The position numbers were made by a program, and so were the translations under genes. The notes under the pieces are model-generated. The model saw only the letters and a list, made by a program, of their open reading frames with translations. It did not search any database and was not told the origin of the DNA. From the IMG/VR virus record IMGVR_UViG_3300009506_000022, positions 34,007 through 98,006 of that record: a stretch of 64,000 nucleotides of DNA. One strand, 5' to 3'. This DNA comes from a virus. Of the stretch, positions 8,165 to 14,834 are shown one piece after another (the stretch's first letter is position 1; every line of letters begins with the position of its first letter).

Positions 8165-8194
8165 ATAGGGCGGGTTTTCCCGCCCTATTTTTTT
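8165..8194 (+). terminator. intrinsic terminator
   Basis: A 10-bp GC-rich stem (8165-8174 with 8179-8188), TTTT loop and a run of seven T (8188-8194). It follows the unknown 303-aa gene by 21 nt. A textbook Rho-independent terminator. Confidence 0.93.
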
Positions 8195-8247
8195 GGCGAC
8201 TTATCTTACATCAGAATATAAAAATAGTGATAAAACAAAATAAAGTG

Positions 8248-8276
8248 TTGCATCAACAAAAGAGATGGTTCATATT
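8248..8276 (+). promoter_or_regulatory. promoter, twin of the one at 9833
   Basis: TTGCAT (8248-8253), exactly 17 nt, then CATATT (8271-8276). An ATG lies 7 nt after the -10 box, at 8283. Spacing and downstream sequence match the promoter at 9833-9861 (GATG, R-T-Y, CATA, A/T-rich, ATG in register). See the finding on possible leaderless transcripts. Confidence 0.6.
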
Positions 8277-8282
8277 TAAAAC

Positions 8283-8525
8283 ATGACAACAACAAGAGGA
8301 AAAGAAAGCATGATGAAAAGAATAGGAACTGTGGTTGTTGGAAGAGATCTTGTTGGCGGCAAATGGGAGAGAACAGAACTTGGTCGTTACAAAACAGAAA
8401 AGGCCGCGAGATTCGCTTATTATCGCAGACATCAATATGCGAACTTTTCAAATATCGATGTTGAACCCATTTATACATTTGCTGGAAGTGATTGTTCTTC
8501 CGATCCTTTTGCTATTTTTAACTGA
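8283..8525 (+). CDS. hypothetical protein (80 aa)
   Basis: Two starts are possible: ATG 8283, which coincides with the predicted transcription start, or ATG 8310 (71 residues), which has AGAGGA 9 nt upstream and is the conventional choice. The protein has RIGTVVVGRDLVGGKW and a basic helix (EKAARFAYYRRHQY). No family recognised. First gene of a new transcription unit. Confidence 0.6.
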   Translation: MTTTRGKESMMKRIGTVVVGRDLVGGKWERTELGRYKTEKAARFAYYRRHQYANFSNIDVEPIYTFAGSDCSSDPFAIFN

Positions 8526-8539
8526 TTGTGGGGGTAGAT

Positions 8540-9082
8540 ATGCATCCGAAAAAGATTGATAGATTCATTAAGCTTGTTGCGAGAGAGTTGAATAAAGCTG
8601 GTGTTTATTCTCCGAAAGCTGAGAATAAAGCGCGCGATATCGTATATGCTAGTGTCAATGGAATGAAGCTTACTCGTTATGTTGTTGCGGATTTTTTGAA
8701 ACCTGTCGGCAAAAATAAACTTGGCGAAATCGAAAATAGTTTTCTTCGCGCTAAAGTTGCGATCGATGTTTCGAGGATTTGGATTTACATGACTTCAGAT
8801 ACTGCAAACAATGCGTGTTTGAGATTGCATCTCGATACGATGATGACAAAAAAAGCTGCTGCAAAATGGTTGTTAAAGAAAGGGTTTATTTCTGAGTTGA
8901 TTTATGACTCTTTCATTCTTGATCATTATCATGGTGGTGTTGATGGCAATCCGGTTGTTAAAGACGACCAAACTAGTCTGGAAATCGATTTTGGCAAACA
9001 GCTCAAGAAAGATCCGAGACGAGGGTTGAATCATTCTGTTCGCAAGCTTAATCTAAAAAGGAGGGAGCTAAGCGGAGCATAA
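8540..9082 (+). CDS. hypothetical protein (180 aa)
   Basis: ATG at 8540 follows GGGGGTAG; an in-frame GTG at 8528 is less likely. Helical, basic C-terminus (HSVRKLNLKRREL). The centre has a repeated-helix look (MMTKKAAAKWLLKKGFI), which could be a small DNA-binding fold. No recognised domain. Confidence 0.62.
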   Translation: MHPKKIDRFIKLVARELNKAGVYSPKAENKARDIVYASVNGMKLTRYVVADFLKPVGKNKLGEIENSFLRAKVAIDVSRIWIYMTSDTANNACLRLHLDTMMTKKAAAKWLLKKGFISELIYDSFILDHYHGGVDGNPVVKDDQTSLEIDFGKQLKKDPRRGLNHSVRKLNLKRRELSGA

Positions 9083-9101
9083 AAACAAGATTGGGGGAAA
9101 A

Positions 9102-9302
9102 ATGACGCAATATCAGTTGAGACAGATCGCCAAAAAAATAAGGAATGGAAACGCAAGAGTTGAGGGGAAAACATGTGATGGTTCTTGGTGGACAGAGGGA
9201 GAGCATTTTTGGATTATCACAGATTTCGAGACACAATCAACGCTTCATGTTCCTGTTAGTATGAGACCAACATGGGGAAGGTATGTTTGTTCCGACAATT
9301 AA
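9102..9302 (+). CDS. hypothetical protein (66 aa)
   Basis: Good ribosome site (GGGGGAAAA). Small protein with KIRNGNARVEGKTCDGSWW and aromatic residues, predicted beta-rich. No recognised family. Confidence 0.6.
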   Translation: MTQYQLRQIAKKIRNGNARVEGKTCDGSWWTEGEHFWIITDFETQSTLHVPVSMRPTWGRYVCSDN

Positions 9303-9324
9303 CTATACGAATAAAGGGGTAGAA

Positions 9325-9588
9325 ATGTCTGTTCGAGAAAAAATAAAGCTTATAAAGAGTGTGATTGCATACAAAGAGAAGGCCTTGGATGTAATTCGAG
9401 GTTCCAATCGAGATGGGGACTACACCGTTTTGATGTACGAGATCGGTGGTATGCAGAATGCTTTAGATGCATATGAGAGACATCAAGATGTTGATTCACG
9501 CATCAAGCAATATCTTGGTAGTCGACCGAAGATCCATACACGCGCTTTTGTCATGGGAATGTATTTTGTAGCCAAAGTGATCCAATAA
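9325..9588 (+). CDS. hypothetical protein (87 aa)
   Basis: The ATG at 9325 has AAAGGGG 5 nt upstream. The protein is helical and charged with no motif recognised. It ends the cistron before the non-coding stretch at 9589-9867. Confidence 0.6.
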   Translation: MSVREKIKLIKSVIAYKEKALDVIRGSNRDGDYTVLMYEIGGMQNALDAYERHQDVDSRIKQYLGSRPKIHTRAFVMGMYFVAKVIQ

Positions 9589-9609
9589 GAGAAAAAGTGT
9601 TCTTTTGTG

Positions 9610-9650
9610 CGCAAGTCGATTTTGCGTAAAGGCACCAAATCTTCGATTTG
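9610..9650 (+). repeat. two adjacent small hairpins in non-coding stretch
   Basis: The 279-nt stretch 9589-9867 has no clear gene. It opens with two hairpins: 9610-9614 with 9622-9626, and 9636-9641 with 9645-9650. The motif TCGAT recurs four times nearby. A 28-codon frame at 9689-9775 with a hydrophobic core lacks a ribosome site. The stretch could be a leader, a small RNA or a decayed gene. Confidence 0.4.
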
Positions 9651-9832
9651 AGGCTGTCAAAATATCATTGAAACACCGTTCGATAAAAATGATGGAAGAG
9701 AATCTGGTCGTTGGCTTGTTTGTCCTCAGCTTTGTAAAGCGGCGCGCTTCGATTCACTGCGGAGAGATACTGTAGAAAAAAAGTACTGTATTCGCATATC
9801 TCACTTATTTTTTGTGAAACATCATTATTTTG

Positions 9833-9861
9833 TTGAAACACTAATAGTGATGATCCATAAT
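9833..9861 (+). promoter_or_regulatory. promoter with palindromic operator in the spacer
   Basis: TTGAAA (9833-9838), exactly 17 nt, CATAAT (9856-9861): both boxes are 5 of 6 to consensus. The spacer begins with a perfect dyad CACTA-A-TAGTG (9839-9849) that could bind a repressor. The ATG of the next gene is 7 nt past the -10 box, the position where transcription should start. Confidence 0.7.
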
Positions 9862-9867
9862 TTAAAT

Positions 9868-10044
9868 ATGGACAAGGCAACAATAAAAGCGAAACCACCA
9901 CAACCAGCGATTGCAAGGAAGCTCGAGAATCCTCTTCAGAAAATGGGTAGAGAACTCGACACATATCTGAAGGCCGTTCGTGTTTCGGAAAACCTAACTT
10001 TATTGATCAAAGAATCTAATAAAATAAACAAGTTAGCAGCATAA
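9868..10044 (+). CDS. small protein (58 aa), possibly leaderless
   Basis: The ATG at 9868 has no ribosome site and sits where the upstream promoter should start transcription, so translation may be leaderless. An in-frame ATG at 9814 would lie upstream of the promoter. The protein is basic and proline-containing at the N-terminus with a helical C-terminus (RELDTYLKAVRVSENL). No family recognised. Confidence 0.55.
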   Translation: MDKATIKAKPPQPAIARKLENPLQKMGRELDTYLKAVRVSENLTLLIKESNKINKLAA

Positions 10045-10057
10045 CAAAGGGGTAAAA

Positions 10058-10657
10058 ATGAAAACTTTAATCCAAAATAAAATTTTTGAATTGCAAACGT
10101 TGTTAGAGGCTACTCACGAAATCGATTGTGAGAGTTGTCGCTGTTCCGAGTCGTCCTGTACACAATGCGACGATATCGTCAAGACTCTCATGGATGAGAT
10201 AGAGAACCTAAAGAAAAACTTAGCCGAGAGTAATGAACCGCGTGAGTGGTCAATGCGCGATGATGGTGGTTGGCATGGCACGATTGTGGCCGAGTCTGCA
10301 GAGGAGGCGCTGGATGAGGTGGAGTCAGATATGGATATTGATTCTTGGGTGGATGCGGCTGGTAATGTCGAGACAGTGTATGTGACATTGTGGGCAGAAT
10401 GCGAGTTGACTGGCGAAGAAGAAAGCCGTGATGTGGTGTTAGAGCCAGCAGAACCAAGATGTACACATGATGGACATCACTGGGTAGATATTTCAAATGG
10501 ATATGATTTTGTCGATTCATCCGATTATGCCTGTATCCATTGTGGGTGTGCGCGGACAGAAAAACGACATGCAGATTGTAGTGGTATCCTACGAGACTAT
10601 ATTTCGTATGAGCCGAAAAAATACGCTGATTCTCTTGATATTGATGAGTGCGACTGA
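10058..10657 (+). CDS. acidic cysteine-rich hypothetical protein
   Basis: A 199-residue protein with a ribosome site (AAAGGGG). It has an N-terminal coiled-coil-like helix interrupted by a C-x2-C-x-C...C-x2-C cluster (CESCRC, CTQC), a very acidic centre (AEEALDEVESDMDIDSW, TGEEESRD) and a C-terminal CIHCGC. Zinc binding is likely; the function is unknown. The acidity is compatible with a DNA-mimic or protein-binding role, which is speculation. Codon use looks more GC-rich than its neighbours. Confidence 0.68.
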   Translation: MKTLIQNKIFELQTLLEATHEIDCESCRCSESSCTQCDDIVKTLMDEIENLKKNLAESNEPREWSMRDDGGWHGTIVAESAEEALDEVESDMDIDSWVDAAGNVETVYVTLWAECELTGEEESRDVVLEPAEPRCTHDGHHWVDISNGYDFVDSSDYACIHCGCARTEKRHADCSGILRDYISYEPKKYADSLDIDECD

Positions 10658-10661
10658 ACCT

Positions 10662-10703
10662 TAGCTGGGCGTTTCCCTCCTATGGTAGGGGATAGCCCAG
10701 CTA
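10662..10703 (+). repeat. stem-loop without T-run
   Basis: A 9-bp outer stem (10662-10670 with 10695-10703) encloses an inner CCCT/AGGG pairing. No T-run follows, so it is either a processing or attenuation site or a Rho-independent terminator with a missing tail. Confidence 0.6.
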
Positions 10704-10740
10704 TGGATTACCGCGATCTCATAATAGAAAGGATTAAAAA

Positions 10741-10941
10741 ATGATTATCTACAAAGGTAAGAGAATGACGAAAGATTCGCAGCATGATGGTGTCCATGGA
10801 AAGGATATCTTGGATGCTATTGAGAAGAATAATGTTGAGTTGCGAGATGGACATTTTGAAGCTGTTGTTCCTCGATTTTGTCAGGATTCAAACTGTGCGT
10901 GGATCCCAACAACGATTCAATTCACTTTTGTTGCAGACTAG
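10741..10941 (+). CDS. hypothetical protein (66 aa)
   Basis: ATG after AGAAAGGATTAAAAA. Small soluble protein (KGKRMTKDSQHDGVHGKDIL near the start). No recognised family. Confidence 0.6.
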   Translation: MIIYKGKRMTKDSQHDGVHGKDILDAIEKNNVELRDGHFEAVVPRFCQDSNCAWIPTTIQFTFVAD

Positions 10942-10955
10942 GAAGGTATGGTGGT

Positions 10956-11228
10956 ATGGAAAAGGTTAGTGTCAATAGGGTAGAGAAGATTGAAACGAAG
11001 TTTCAGCTTCGCTTGAATCAAGAAGAACTTTTGTTTTTTCTAAAAGGGGTTGTTCCAAAGGACGCTACGGAAATAAAGGTTTTCGTAAAAGTTCCTGGTG
11101 ACGCAGATTGCTCAAACGTTGAACTCGAGATTGGTGAAGATGTATCTTTGATTGTTGAGTGGAAAGTCAAGTCGATATCGCACAAAAGGGTAGAACTTCG
11201 CATTCCAAAAACAAAAGGGAAGAGATAA
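10956..11228 (+). CDS. hypothetical protein (90 aa)
   Basis: The start is placed at 10956 (MEKVSVNR) just after the previous stop, with a GGAAGG ribosome site. Predicted beta-rich with alternating hydrophobic residues (EIKVFVKVPGDADCSNVELE). No family recognised. Confidence 0.6.
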   Translation: MEKVSVNRVEKIETKFQLRLNQEELLFFLKGVVPKDATEIKVFVKVPGDADCSNVELEIGEDVSLIVEWKVKSISHKRVELRIPKTKGKR

Positions 11229-11230
11229 CC

Positions 11231-11521
11231 ATGTTGTTATCAGGAGAATCGATCAAGTGGATGGCTTTTCAGCTCAAAACCAAAGAAGCCTTTGCTGAAG
11301 CTATGATGAACTGTGTTGTTTGTTCATACAACGATCTTTTGGATCATAGCCATACATGGCGAGTTGAACTTCTTGTTTCTCGTCTTGGCAGAGTGATTCT
11401 AGCGATTTCTATTGTTCCAATGGGAGATGATTTTGAAACGATTTCAAAAGACATGGGAGGGGTTTATGTTCGGAAATATTGGCGTAATGAAAAGAACATT
11501 ATTACTGATTCTCATAACTAG
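11231..11521 (+). CDS. hypothetical protein (96 aa)
   Basis: Begins 2 nt after the previous stop. Soluble alpha/beta protein (VELLVSRLGRVILAISIVPM). Its 3' end overlaps the start of the exported metalloprotease-like gene by 56 nt. Confidence 0.58.
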   Translation: MLLSGESIKWMAFQLKTKEAFAEAMMNCVVCSYNDLLDHSHTWRVELLVSRLGRVILAISIVPMGDDFETISKDMGGVYVRKYWRNEKNIITDSHN

Positions 11522-12002
11522 TTTGTGTTGTTGTGGCAGCTACGTTGGTTGGGGAAGCGATTCGGATAATAATCAAAATAGAAAAGATCGAACTGTTTAT
11601 AACGAGTTGTCGGTTGAAGATATCATCGATGTTGTTGATGGTGTGATGTATGACATCGATGATTCATGGCCTGGAAAATGGAGCAATGATTGTTATGAGC
11701 GAATGGGTTGGTTTGAGGTCTTCTTTGTTGATGACACAACGCCATTTTGTTCAGATGACACGCCAGATTGTTTTGGCGTAATAGATACACAAAAGTGGAC
11801 AATTTATGTTCTTGCTGGCGATCGCGATTTGCTCTCTCAATATGAAACTCTTGCCCATGAATACACCCATCATATTGGCAACTGTTTGTATTTGGATGTC
11901 GATAGCGATCACGATAGAGAAGATTACTGGAAAACTCTTGATCCAGAAAACAGCATTGAGGCGAGAATAAACGAAGTTATTTGGCAACTTACACGAAAGT
12001 AG
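11466..12002 (+). CDS. exported HEXXH metalloprotease-like protein
   Basis: A 178-residue protein from the ATG at 11466, which has GGGAGGGG at good distance; a second ATG at 11487 would also keep the signal. N-terminus: MFGNIGVMKR, hydrophobic core TLLLILITSL, then CCCGS, like a signal peptide or lipoprotein signal though not a canonical lipobox. The mature part has AHEYTHHIG (HEXXH zinc site, residues 131-135) and, downstream, a conserved-looking E-rich helix (SIEARINEVIW) that could carry a third zinc ligand. Family unknown; zincin activity is inferred from the motif. Action in the host envelope is likely. Confidence 0.68.
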   Translation: MFGNIGVMKRTLLLILITSLCCCGSYVGWGSDSDNNQNRKDRTVYNELSVEDIIDVVDGVMYDIDDSWPGKWSNDCYERMGWFEVFFVDDTTPFCSDDTPDCFGVIDTQKWTIYVLAGDRDLLSQYETLAHEYTHHIGNCLYLDVDSDHDREDYWKTLDPENSIEARINEVIWQLTRK

Positions 12003-12007
12003 ATGAT

Positions 12008-12721
12008 ATGAAAGTTATAGGATACATAAGAGTTAGCACTGAAGAACAAGCAACTGGCGGAATAAGCTTAGAAGCTCAAGCTGAAAAGATTCGAACATAT
12101 TGTAAACTATATGATCTTGAGCTTATTGCTATAATCGAAGATGCTGGTGAATCAGCAAAAACATTGAAGCGTCCTGGGATGCAATGGGTACTTGATATTC
12201 TAAAAGTCGGGCATTGTTCAAAAGGCATTGTTGAAGGCGTAATTGTTTCTAAACTTGATCGGTTGACTCGCAGCATGAGAGACTTGTCTTATCTGATTGA
12301 GACGTATTTTTCCTCCAGGTTTGATTTGTTTTCTGTATCTGAAAACTTGAATCCAAAAACAGCTGCTGGTCGACTTGTTCTAAACATATTGGCTTCGGTT
12401 GCTCAGTGGGAACGAGAAGTGATTGCAGAAAGAACATCAACTGCCCTTCAGCATCTAAAAGCAAAAGGTCGATATATTGGTGGTCGCGCACCATATGGTT
12501 TCAAACAAGACGGAGAAAACGTTGTTGTGGATTCTCGCGAACAGGACATGATTGTGGTGGCTCATAGTCTAAAAAGTGACGGGTTATCTCTAAGAAAAAT
12601 AGGAAAGGTTCTTTCCGAGATGGATTACCATCCAAGAAGCGGTGGAAAATGGTCTGCGCAGCAAGTAAAAAGCTTGCTTGCTCAAAAAAATAGAAAGGAT
12701 AAACATGAAAAAAGGAGATAA
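12008..12721 (+). CDS. serine recombinase (resolvase/invertase type)
   Basis: A 237-residue protein with an N-terminal resolvase domain. It has YIRVSTEEQ with the nucleophile Ser10, GGISLEAQAEKI, VSKLDRLTRSMRDL and LVLNILASVAQWEREVIAERT. A short C-terminus follows (APYGFKQDG, then the HTH-like LSLRKIGKVLSEM). It is far shorter than large serine integrases, so resolution or inversion fits better than integration. The ribosome site is weak. No obvious recombination site is visible beside it. Confidence 0.9.
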   Translation: MKVIGYIRVSTEEQATGGISLEAQAEKIRTYCKLYDLELIAIIEDAGESAKTLKRPGMQWVLDILKVGHCSKGIVEGVIVSKLDRLTRSMRDLSYLIETYFSSRFDLFSVSENLNPKTAAGRLVLNILASVAQWEREVIAERTSTALQHLKAKGRYIGGRAPYGFKQDGENVVVDSREQDMIVVAHSLKSDGLSLRKIGKVLSEMDYHPRSGGKWSAQQVKSLLAQKNRKDKHEKRR

Positions 12722-13181
12722 AAACAAACCTCGTTCTGGTTACACTTGCAAATTTTGTGGAGAACCAACCGACAAAAAAGGAAGCTTTTGTAAACCAGAA
12801 TGCGAGATTGCTTTCTTGAAAGCCGAACTCGCTAAGAAAAATAGAAGCGATAGCGATCCTTATTGTTTTGGGCGCGTTGAATGGGGAACATGTATCCAAG
12901 AACTCTATTCGACATCTTCTTACGATGCAAAAAAGAGAGCTTCTGATCTTCGTAAGCAAGGGTTTGTTTGTGAGGCAACAAGGATCACAGGTGTTCCTAT
13001 TTTTTCTGTGGAGCACAACAGAGTTGTCAACGAAAACATGACCTTATTGACATGCGTCAATAAAGGGAAGAAGTATGATGAGGTAGCACCGAAGCCAACG
13101 TTTTGGGAAGATGGTCTTGGTTTGGTTGCGAACAAAGGGGTTTTGAGACCAAAAGGGGTTTTGAGACCAGAAGGAGAATAG
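12705..13181 (+). CDS. zinc-finger hypothetical protein
   Basis: 158 residues from the ATG at 12705 (AGAAAGGA upstream), overlapping the recombinase end by 17 nt. It has CKFCG and FCKPEC near the N-terminus, a likely zinc site (residues about 15-35), then a charged helix. The C-terminus carries a short tandem repeat (GVLRP KGVLRP) encoded by an 18-nt DNA repeat at about 13134-13169. Function unknown. Confidence 0.68.
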   Translation: MKKGDKNKPRSGYTCKFCGEPTDKKGSFCKPECEIAFLKAELAKKNRSDSDPYCFGRVEWGTCIQELYSTSSYDAKKRASDLRKQGFVCEATRITGVPIFSVEHNRVVNENMTLLTCVNKGKKYDEVAPKPTFWEDGLGLVANKGVLRPKGVLRPEGE

Positions 13182-13184
13182 GGA

Positions 13185-13757
13185 GTGTCAAACATCAAGA
13201 TCGCCACTTTCCTTATTGATTCTCCTTGGCCAGAAGAAGGTGGCGGAAAGATAAAAAGGGGTGCGCCTTATAAAACGATGAAGCCAAGGGATATTTTTCG
13301 TACCATCTGGACATGTCCGATTTTCAACCCAACTGATGACTCTCATCTCTATATGTGTGCTTCGAATAACTATGTTCCGCATGCAATAAGGATGATTTCT
13401 CAGCTTGGATTTGAGTACAAAACAATGTTGACATGGGCGAAAGATCACATGTCTTTAGGGCAATATTTTAGGGGTAGAACTGAACAGATCATTTTTGCTA
13501 CCAGAGGAAAAGGGTTTGCTCTTAGAACGGAAAGACGAGATTTGGATACTTTCATCTTTGCTCCAGTTGAACGATACGAAAGTGGTCCAAACAAAGGCAA
13601 AAAGATTCATTCTAGGAAACCAGAAGCGCTATATGAGAGAATCGAACAACGTTCTTTTGGGCCATATGGCGAGATATTTGCCACACAACATAGAGAGAAA
13701 AAGATAATAGGAAATCGAGAAATTGTATGGACATGTTGGGGTGATCAGTTAGAATGA
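13185..13757 (+). CDS. MT-A70-family DNA N6-adenine methyltransferase
   Basis: A 190-residue protein matching phage MT-A70-like methyltransferases: DSPWPEEGGGK near the N-terminus, SHLYMCASNNYVPHAIRM, GFEYKTMLTWAKDHM, GQYFRGRTEQIIFATRGK and RKPEALYERIEQRSFGPYGE. These transfer a methyl group from SAM to adenine N6. The catalytic DPPW motif reads DSPW, so one proline is replaced; activity may be altered. GTG start at 13185 with GGAG upstream. Confidence 0.88.
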   Translation: MSNIKIATFLIDSPWPEEGGGKIKRGAPYKTMKPRDIFRTIWTCPIFNPTDDSHLYMCASNNYVPHAIRMISQLGFEYKTMLTWAKDHMSLGQYFRGRTEQIIFATRGKGFALRTERRDLDTFIFAPVERYESGPNKGKKIHSRKPEALYERIEQRSFGPYGEIFATQHREKKIIGNREIVWTCWGDQLE

Positions 13758-13781
13758 ACCTTCATCTACTTGACACCCTTG

Positions 13782-13818
13782 CCGCCACAGTTGACTACCC
13801 CCATCTGTGGCGGTTTTT
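13782..13818 (+). terminator. intrinsic terminator
   Basis: A 9-bp stem (13782-13790 with 13805-13813), 14-nt loop, then five T. It ends the accessory transcription unit after the methyltransferase gene. Confidence 0.85.
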
Positions 13819-13820
13819 AT

Positions 13821-13849
13821 TTGAACTCAAAGGTTTGTTGTAATATCCT
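13821..13849 (+). promoter_or_regulatory. predicted promoter for protease/packaging operon
   Basis: TTGAAC (13821-13826), 17-nt spacer, TATCCT (13844-13849), directly after the terminator and 33 nt before the next start codon. The arrangement suggests a new transcription unit starting with the papain-like protease. Confidence 0.5.
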
Positions 13850-13882
13850 TATCTGAACAACACCAGACAAGGAGAAAAGTAG

Positions 13883-14791
13883 ATGTTTTCATCACCGATG
13901 ATTAAATCAGGAAATGGAATCAAAAAGGTTCGAACTGGTTGGAAGCCAGATATTTTTGATCCACGAGATTTTGGCGAGCGTTCGCCACTCATTATTGAGA
14001 CAACAAAAGGACTCAACGTTTTGAGTCTGAGAGCCGAACAGCTTCCGAGAGAAGTTGTTTATTTTGACTATTGTGGTGAGATGGACGATCAAGGTGCGCT
14101 TGGTTCATGTGTGGCCTTTGGAACGTTGAACCATGTTGAATGCATGCAAGCACTTGCAACGGGAAAACATATTCGCGGTTCGCGGCGTGCTTTATACAAG
14201 ATCATGCGAAACCTCATGAAGGTGACGGGTGACACAGGAGCGTGGAACAGATTAGCATTTCAGGCATTGAGACTTTTTGGCCTTCCTCTTGAAGAATATT
14301 GGGAATACGATATCGAGAACTTTGATGATGAAGTTTCCGCTTTTGCTTTGGGGACTGGATTCAAGGCGATAAGCGACTTGAATTATTTCCGGCATGACAC
14401 TATCGATTTACCGCAAGAATGCATTCCAAGTTCGATCAAGAAATGGATGGCTGCTGGAGTGACCTGTGTAGGTGCGTTTTATGGTTGTTCGAATTTCAAT
14501 CGAGGTGGTAGACCTGGAGACATCCCGATGCCTCGCAACAGTGAGCGTCCATCGTGGGGACATTCAGTACATTTCTGTGGTTACAATGACGACTACGAAA
14601 TAGTAGATGTTGATACTGGAGAAAAGACGATAGGCGCCTTTTATCTCGAGAATTCATGGGGGAACGACAACGGAGATGGCGGGTTTTATGCCATTCCGTA
14701 TCAGTACATTATGGCGGGATATGCCCAAGATTTTTGGTCTTTAGTAGATCATAAATGGGTTGATCTCGACGATTTTGGCGCGATTGTTTAG
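13883..14791 (+). CDS. papain-like (C1 family) cysteine peptidase
   Basis: A 302-residue protein with all papain active-site elements: oxyanion Gln70 and nucleophile Cys76 in DDQGALGSCVAFG, His227 in WGHSVHFCGY, and Asn257 in LENSWGNDNGDGGF. The N-terminus (GWKPDIFDPRDFG) resembles that of short C1 peptidases found in some phages. There is no signal peptide, so it acts in the cytoplasm or in the particle. It is the first gene before the terminase genes. Candidate roles are processing of head or internal proteins or cleavage of a host protein; neither is shown. GGAG ribosome site. Confidence 0.88.
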   Translation: MFSSPMIKSGNGIKKVRTGWKPDIFDPRDFGERSPLIIETTKGLNVLSLRAEQLPREVVYFDYCGEMDDQGALGSCVAFGTLNHVECMQALATGKHIRGSRRALYKIMRNLMKVTGDTGAWNRLAFQALRLFGLPLEEYWEYDIENFDDEVSAFALGTGFKAISDLNYFRHDTIDLPQECIPSSIKKWMAAGVTCVGAFYGCSNFNRGGRPGDIPMPRNSERPSWGHSVHFCGYNDDYEIVDVDTGEKTIGAFYLENSWGNDNGDGGFYAIPYQYIMAGYAQDFWSLVDHKWVDLDDFGAIV

Positions 14792-14799
14792 TAGATATC

Positions 14800-14820
14800 T
14801 TCAAGTTGAATCAACTTGAA
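14800..14820. promoter_or_regulatory. 21-bp perfect palindrome, operator-like
   Basis: Bases 14800-14809 mirror 14811-14820 around A14810, a 10+1+10 dyad with half-site TTCAAGTTGA. It lies in the 78-nt gap before the small terminase gene. Related half-sites recur at 14841-14847 and 14862-14869. Such symmetry is typical of a dimeric repressor site, but it would also form an RNA hairpin. Confidence 0.65.
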
Positions 14821-14834
14821 CCTTTCAAATCTCT

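Noticed and set aside
10188-10520. Histidine/proline-rich open frame on the - strand
   Set aside because: Complement of the acidic region of the 10058 gene; the odd composition is explained by antisense reading.
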